From Alteromonas naphthalenivorans (GTDB taxonomy: Bacteria > Pseudomonadota > Gammaproteobacteria > Enterobacterales > Alteromonadaceae): a stretch of DNA of 64,000 bases. Position numbers and translations under genes: made by a program. Positions 59,425 through 64,000 of this stretch are shown here, one piece after another; within the stretch, counting starts at the first letter, position 1; each line of letters starts with the position of its first letter. The notes below the pieces were generated by a model. That model was not told where the DNA came from, searched no databases, and was given only the letters and a program-made list of their open reading frames with translations. The stretch covers positions 3,844,001-3,908,000 of the forward strand of contig NC_015554.1 in assembly GCF_000213655.1 (NCBI RefSeq), read 5' to 3'.

Positions 59425-61569
59425 ATGTCATCACTCACGGCTTTTGTCCGCTTAGACAACGCAAAAACGACTTTAATTTTCGACTGCCAAGGGCGCATGC
59501 CTACTCTGATTTACTATGGCCAGCAGTTGAAGACTGCAACGACGCCAGACATGTTAGCGCTGCTTAACACTCGCCAAGAAGCGAAATGTGCGCCGGTTAT
59601 CGAGCCACCTATCTCATTAGTTCCCACCCATGGTGAAGGTGTTACCGGTTCACCTGGTTTAGAAATTTCAGGGGATGCAGATCAATGGTCTGCTGGCTTT
59701 ACCTTGTCGGATATTGAGCAAACCGATACCAGCTTAACGTTTACTGCGGTTGATGCCGACAGGCAAATGCAGTTGATTACACGGGTTGTATTAGATGCTG
59801 AAACAACCGTGGCCACATTTACCTCAAGTATCGAAAACCAAGGTGAGAGCACTTTACAGTTAAACTACTTAAATGCTGCTAGTCTTGCCTTACCAACGAC
59901 CATGAGCAAGATTAAAAGCTTTGAAGGAAGATGGTCTAATGAATTCCAAACTGCCGACCATGACTTGTTCTTCGGTAGTTATGTACGTGAAAACCGCCGC
60001 GGCAAAACTTCTCACGATACTTTCCCAGGCTTAATCGCGTTTGCTAATGGAACCGGTGAGCTAGTTGGTGAGTGTTTCGGCTTCCATTTAGGTGCTTCAG
60101 CTAACCATAAATTCCGCGCGGAAATGATGGCTGATGGCAGAAGCTACGTTCAATTTGGCGAACTATTGTTTCCAGGTGAAGTAACCCTCGGTGCAGGTGA
60201 AAGTTATACATCCCCCGTGCTTTACGCAGGGTTTGGCGACGCTGGCTTTTCATCCCTTTCGCAGCAGTTCCATAACTTTATTCGAAACAATGTGTTAACC
60301 CACAGCGCTGATATCACCAGTGCACAGCACAAGCCCCGCCCAGTGCACTACAACACATGGGAAGGCATTTATTTCGACCATGATGAAGCCACGCTTAAAG
60401 CCCTTGCTGACAAAGTAGCCCCCTTAGGGATAGAGCGCTTTGTACTAGATGGCGGCTGGTTTAAAGGCCGAAGAAATGACAAAGCTGGCTTAGGCGACTG
60501 GACAGTAGATGAAGCCATTTACCCAGAAGGACTAGATGGGCTTATCGACCACGTTACCGATAAAGGCATGGAATTCGGCATATGGTTTGAACCTGAAATG
60601 GTTAACCCAGATAGCGATTTGTACCGCGCACATCCTGAATGGGCGTTACACACCAAAAATAACCCCCATGTACCCTTTCGTAATCAGTACGTACTCGATT
60701 TAACGAACCCTGAAGTGGTTGAGTACCTTTATAAAGTCATCACCGACGTACTAAGCACTTACCCTAAAATTAGTTACATTAAGTGGGACATGAACCGCGA
60801 TGTAAATCATCCTGGCAACCTACATGGCAAACCAGCTATGAATGGCCAAATGGCGGCTTTGTATACGTTAATCGATCGCGTTAAAGCGGCACATCCGGGT
60901 ATTGAAATTGAAAGCTGTTGTTCAGGCGGGGGGCGTGTGGATTTAGGTATATTACCTCACACCGACCGTTTTTGGACGTCAGACTCTAACGACGCGTTAG
61001 ACCGCTTGTACATACAGCGCGGCTTCTCTTACTTCTTCCCTTCTGAAGTGATGGGCGCACACGTAGGCCCTCGCGATTGCCATATTACTGGCCGTAATTT
61101 ACCGATTGAGATCCGCTCTGCGGTATCGATGTTTGGCCACATGGGTATTGAGATGGACCCCCGTGAGCTTACTGAGCACGAGCAAGACACCCTGAAATCG
61201 GCTATTTCGCTATATAAAAAATACCGCCATATTACCCACGGCGGCGATTTATACCGTATGGATGATGATGGCCTTAACGTGAAGTTTGGTTATGTATCAA
61301 AAGACAAAGCCGAGGGTATTTTTGCCTACAATAGCGTGAAAGAAACCGGGCGTACTACACCATCTCGTTTCTATTTTGCCGGGCTTGATGCCGATAAGTC
61401 CTATACCCTTGAGCGGGTTTGGCCGGGTACATTGAAAGAATACTCACCGTCTATTTTGCAAAAAACAGACGGGCAAGTATTTAGCGGTGAAGCGTTAATG
61501 AAATACGGTATGCAAATGCCGGTTTTATTCCCGCAAACTTCGCTTATTTATACCGCTAAAGAAGTGTAG
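59425..61569 (+). CDS. Alpha-galactosidase, GH36
   Basis: 714 residues, typical of bacterial GH36. The N-terminal beta-sandwich is followed by a TIM barrel with WEGIYFDHDEATLKALADK, ERFVLDGGWFKGRR, the nucleophile Asp455 in YIKWDMNRD and the acid/base Asp520 in TSDSNDALDRL, then SCCSGGGRVDLG between. It frees galactose from alpha-galactosides such as melibiose or raffinose. No signal peptide, so cytoplasmic, which agrees with import by the upstream symporter. GAGAGG before ATG marks the start. The gene is intact although two genes upstream are not. Confidence 0.95.
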   Translation: MSSLTAFVRLDNAKTTLIFDCQGRMPTLIYYGQQLKTATTPDMLALLNTRQEAKCAPVIEPPISLVPTHGEGVTGSPGLEISGDADQWSAGFTLSDIEQTDTSLTFTAVDADRQMQLITRVVLDAETTVATFTSSIENQGESTLQLNYLNAASLALPTTMSKIKSFEGRWSNEFQTADHDLFFGSYVRENRRGKTSHDTFPGLIAFANGTGELVGECFGFHLGASANHKFRAEMMADGRSYVQFGELLFPGEVTLGAGESYTSPVLYAGFGDAGFSSLSQQFHNFIRNNVLTHSADITSAQHKPRPVHYNTWEGIYFDHDEATLKALADKVAPLGIERFVLDGGWFKGRRNDKAGLGDWTVDEAIYPEGLDGLIDHVTDKGMEFGIWFEPEMVNPDSDLYRAHPEWALHTKNNPHVPFRNQYVLDLTNPEVVEYLYKVITDVLSTYPKISYIKWDMNRDVNHPGNLHGKPAMNGQMAALYTLIDRVKAAHPGIEIESCCSGGGRVDLGILPHTDRFWTSDSNDALDRLYIQRGFSYFFPSEVMGAHVGPRDCHITGRNLPIEIRSAVSMFGHMGIEMDPRELTEHEQDTLKSAISLYKKYRHITHGGDLYRMDDDGLNVKFGYVSKDKAEGIFAYNSVKETGRTTPSRFYFAGLDADKSYTLERVWPGTLKEYSPSILQKTDGQVFSGEALMKYGMQMPVLFPQTSLIYTAKEV

Positions 61570-61601
61570 TTCGATAAAAATACGCTGCATAAAGCTTAAA
61601 G

Positions 61602-61627
61602 AAAGCGAACCACTAGGTTCGCTTTTT
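61602..61627 (+). terminator. Intrinsic terminator after alpha-galactosidase
   Basis: AAGCGAACC, ACTA loop and GGTTCGCTTTTTT, overlapping the last codons of the convergent TPR gene. It serves the plus strand. Confidence 0.9.
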
Positions 61628-62728
61628 TATTTGTTTTTTGAGGCTTTTCATTATTTTTGCCAAACGTTTATCACCGTCTTTTGTCACTTTCTCAAGGGTG
61701 CTAGATGCCATTGAAACATCATCAGCATTTAGGAACAGCTCGGCTAAACGTAAGTTAGCCCAATTCTTACTTGGCAACTGATGAGTATCAATATCTGTCG
61801 CCTCTAATTCAGCCAAGTAATAGTTAAGCGCATCAATTCCCGACTTAGTATATTGGCTGGTTTCTACTGCCACCCAGCCTATACGATAAGTGCCATATAG
61901 TTGGGTAAACTTACTTTCAGAATACGTGTTCCATGCTTGTTCATCTGCTTTCTGTGCTTTAACTACGTTAGTGTTTAATAGAGGGGTTAGCGCTGCTATC
62001 GCGTCATCGTATTCTTCACCATCTATATGCAATCGACCAAGCTCAAAACGTGCCCGAACTTCGAATTCAGGCTTTTCGCTAAGCTCAATTAACATTGCTT
62101 TTGCTTCAGCAGCTTTATCGTCTGCAGCGTAAATTGTTGCTGTCGCAAACTTGCCTTCTAGTGCATCCATTTGCGTAATTTTGTCAGCAAGCTTTTTGGC
62201 TTCATCTATATCGCCACCAGCGATAGACGGCGCGACTATGTAAAATTGCATTAGCGCCTGATAAACCTCAATTTCATCTGGTGCCACTTCAATTGCTTTT
62301 TGTAGGCTCGCTTTGGCTTTTTTGGCATAACCTAGGGCGGAAAAAACACTATCCATTGCTTGCGCACCCATCACGTTAGCCTGCATATGGTAAGCGCGGT
62401 AATTGTCTTTATGCTCGTCAACAAATTGAGCCGCCATATCCTCAGCGTCATCTAAATCTGTATTCATTAACGCCGAAATTAACACGTTATATTGCTTCGG
62501 GGTTTTCGATGTTATGGGCTCAAGTGCGCTCACTATACTTTCATAATCCTGCGCTTGAAACATAGCGTCTAATACGTCGTCAGAAGGTAATGCGCTAGCG
62601 TTCGCAAACGACACAAAGAATGATAAACACAGTAAAGCGGCTATATTTGCACCCTTAAACGCAGTAATAGCAGGCAGACACAAACAATGGAGAACAGTTA
62701 ATTTGTTTTGATTTCGCTGGATGAACAT
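61613..62728 (-). CDS. Periplasmic TPR-repeat protein
   Basis: 371 residues. A hydrophobic segment IAALLCLSFFVSFANA at about 28-45 looks like a signal peptide; a start nearer to it would give a more normal N-terminus. The remainder is all-helical TPR-like (ASLQKAIEVAPDEIEVYQALMQFY; VRARFELGRLHIDGEEYDDAIAAL). Proteins of this shape are often peptidase-free scaffold or assembly factors; no specific function is recognised. It is convergent with the alpha-galactosidase and lies 220 bp from the hydrolase gene. Confidence 0.75.
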   Translation of the reverse strand: MFIQRNQNKLTVLHCLCLPAITAFKGANIAALLCLSFFVSFANASALPSDDVLDAMFQAQDYESIVSALEPITSKTPKQYNVLISALMNTDLDDAEDMAAQFVDEHKDNYRAYHMQANVMGAQAMDSVFSALGYAKKAKASLQKAIEVAPDEIEVYQALMQFYIVAPSIAGGDIDEAKKLADKITQMDALEGKFATATIYAADDKAAEAKAMLIELSEKPEFEVRARFELGRLHIDGEEYDDAIAALTPLLNTNVVKAQKADEQAWNTYSESKFTQLYGTYRIGWVAVETSQYTKSGIDALNYYLAELEATDIDTHQLPSKNWANLRLAELFLNADDVSMASSTLEKVTKDGDKRLAKIMKSLKKQIKKRT

Positions 62729-62883
62729 TCCTTTGCCTTAAGTAAATAAGCGTTAAGTAGTAAATTAGCATGCTTAATATGACTTCTCTAACTGAATAAG
62801 TAACAAAGCATGTCTTGCCAGAATGAAACCTTGGTCTGTGGGTATGGTATGGGTATGCGTATGGGTATAGCACAGCGCGAAAC

Positions 62884-62913
62884 AAAAAAAGGCCTAACAC
62901 GGTTAGGCCTTTA
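62884..62913 (-). terminator. Intrinsic terminator after the last hydrolase gene
   Basis: On minus, TAAAGGCCTAACC, GTG and TTAGGCCTTTTTTT. It lies 38 bp after the hydrolase stop. Confidence 0.9.
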
Positions 62914-62950
62914 CGGTATTTTTTATTGTTGGAGATAGTAAAGGTTACGC

Positions 62951-64000
62951 CTATTTCTTAGGTTTGCCTTCCATTATTAAGCCTAACGCATAGCGATTGT
63001 CGAAGCCTTTCCAGACTTCTGGCACTTTGTCGTCTACGGCAACTTGCCCACTATCACCTTCAACATTTAAATAAGCACAAAAGTCAGCTTTTCCTTTCAC
63101 ATGGCATTCCATCATAGCCAATGCAAAGTGTTCGTTTATGTCATTCATAGTTTCTGAACGCCAAGCCGGCTCTAAGTAATGGCCAATATCGAATTCGTTG
63201 CCAAATGCTTCTTTAGGAGCGGGATGGGGTGCAATATTGTGTCTGGCATTTTTGTACGTAAGCAGTTTACTGTCTTCGTTACCTGTATTTTCAAATAACC
63301 ACTGTATACCTTGGTAACCAGCAATATCATCATGATCACCAGCGACATATAGCATGGGAACGTGAATATTATTAAGTGCATCTTCTGAAAACGCTTTATG
63401 TTGACCGCCCCAAGGCGCTAACGCCATCGCCGCTTTCCAGCGCGTATCTACGCTTTCAGCGTCGGCATTACCACCGGCACAGGTGTTAAGTACATTTTGT
63501 AGCGCACTGAGAACCGCAGGGTCTGTCACGCCAGTAAAGCTAGCAGTAGCTTCAGTTCCAAAGTTATAACAACCACCAACGGTATTCACCGCACCAAAAC
63601 CACCCATGGAATAGCCAATAAGCCCGGCATTTTGGGTATCAACAACATCTTTAAATAGCGCATGTTCACTTACCGCATTCAACGTTAACACTTGATCTCG
63701 TGAGCGGTTTAATAGCGTGCTAGGGAATCCAGCATAAGGGGCATTGGTAAAATCTACATCTTCGTTAGTAGAGTCGGTATGATCTATCCCAGCCACAATA
63801 TAACCATGAGATGCTAAGTGCTCACCAAGGTAATACATTATTGTGCGATAACCCGTATAGCCGTGTGACAACACAACGACAGGGTAACTGCCTTGCGGTT
63901 CTGCCACACTGGCATCGCGAATAGCATCAGCTTGAATACTAAACTCATTACCACTACGGGTTTGATTTTCATACGTTGTGGCCGCGCCGCTATCAGTGGT
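62951..64000 (-). CDS. Alpha/beta hydrolase (dienelactone-hydrolase/PAF-AH-like), 5' end outside the window
   Basis: The open frame continues to the last base of the window, so the N-terminus is missing; 349 residues are visible. DASVAEPQGSYPVVVLSHGYTGYR is the region before the oxyanion hole, GLIGYSMGGFGAVNT the nucleophile elbow, and late AGDHDDIAGY and ARHNIAPHP supply the Asp and His. The part before it (SGNEFSIQADAIRDA) matches the predicted dienelactone hydrolase family, which often has a signal peptide. Three or more Cys (GGCYNFG, VLNTCAGG, MMECHVKGKADFC) suggest an exported protein with disulfides. Substrate unknown. Confidence 0.8.
   Translation of the reverse strand, partial: TTDSGAATTYENQTRSGNEFSIQADAIRDASVAEPQGSYPVVVLSHGYTGYRTIMYYLGEHLASHGYIVAGIDHTDSTNEDVDFTNAPYAGFPSTLLNRSRDQVLTLNAVSEHALFKDVVDTQNAGLIGYSMGGFGAVNTVGGCYNFGTEATASFTGVTDPAVLSALQNVLNTCAGGNADAESVDTRWKAAMALAPWGGQHKAFSEDALNNIHVPMLYVAGDHDDIAGYQGIQWLFENTGNEDSKLLTYKNARHNIAPHPAPKEAFGNEFDIGHYLEPAWRSETMNDINEHFALAMMECHVKGKADFCAYLNVEGDSGQVAVDDKVPEVWKGFDNRYALGLIMEGKPKK

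Noticed and set aside
62655..62900. 81-codon minus-strand open frame upstream of the TPR gene
   Set aside because: It overlaps the start of the TPR gene in another frame; composition (Tyr/His/Cys-rich) is unlike a real protein here.

Overview
The window reads as a chromosome segment of a marine gammaproteobacterium, most likely Alteromonas or a close relative in the Alteromonadaceae. The grounds are an almost textbook ArcA, an MSHA type IV pilus cluster running straight into mreBCD-maf-rng-yhdP-nit-tldD, the mutY-yggX and trmB-rsmC pairs, and a TonB receptor / sodium symporter / flavin halogenase-like / SapC-like / alpha-galactosidase locus of the kind found in Alteromonadales. No computation or database search was run; family calls come from reading motifs.

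Layout. (1) 1-4.8 kb: end of a genomic island. An AT-rich block carries three overlapping minus-strand genes (GNAT acetyltransferase, ImmA/IrrE metallopeptidase, Beta/sce7725-like protein), the 3' end of another gene, a DUF4224 protein and a tyrosine recombinase that points at the 3' end of a tRNA-Phe gene. The far end of the island is outside the window. (2) 5-13.4 kb: core housekeeping and regulation: yggX, mutY, an alpha/beta hydrolase, trmB, rsmC, glgA, a membrane histidine kinase and arcA. (3) 13.4-17.8 kb: lacZ and a divergent AraC-type regulator. (4) 17.9-24.6 kb: pmbA, darP/yjgA, an Ig-like-domain lipoprotein, tldD and a nitrilase-family amidase. (5) 24.6-33.2 kb: yhdP, rng, maf, mreD, mreC, mreB. 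(6) 33.5-47.3 kb: sixteen MSHA pilus genes in one minus-strand run, mostly overlapping; mshQ and mshH are not present. (7) 47.4-52.4 kb: histidine phosphatase, glpD, glpR and divergent glpK, with a near-consensus GlpR operator and a 71-bp tandem duplication. (8) 52.5-61.6 kb: carbohydrate-uptake locus ending in a GH36 alpha-galactosidase. (9) 61.6-64 kb: TPR protein and a partial alpha/beta hydrolase.

How the parts work together. LacZ (beta-galactosides) and the GH36 enzyme (alpha-galactosides) suggest galactoside use; the receptor, symporter, halogenase-like protein and SapC-like protein look like one uptake module upstream of the alpha-galactosidase. Two genes of this module are broken: the TonB receptor has a 1-bp frameshift plus a TGG-to-TGA stop, and the SapC-like gene has a 1-bp frameshift. 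All other long genes in the window are intact, so the damage is local. The glp genes form a small glycerol-3-phosphate regulon, without glpF in view.

Best candidates for something little described: the GNAT / ImmA-IrrE / Beta-like module in the tRNA-Phe island, possibly with a convergent sce7726-like gene; the halogenase-like/SapC module with an altered WxWxIP motif; and the pairing of ArcA with an adjacent kinase that lacks the receiver and HPt domains of ArcB.
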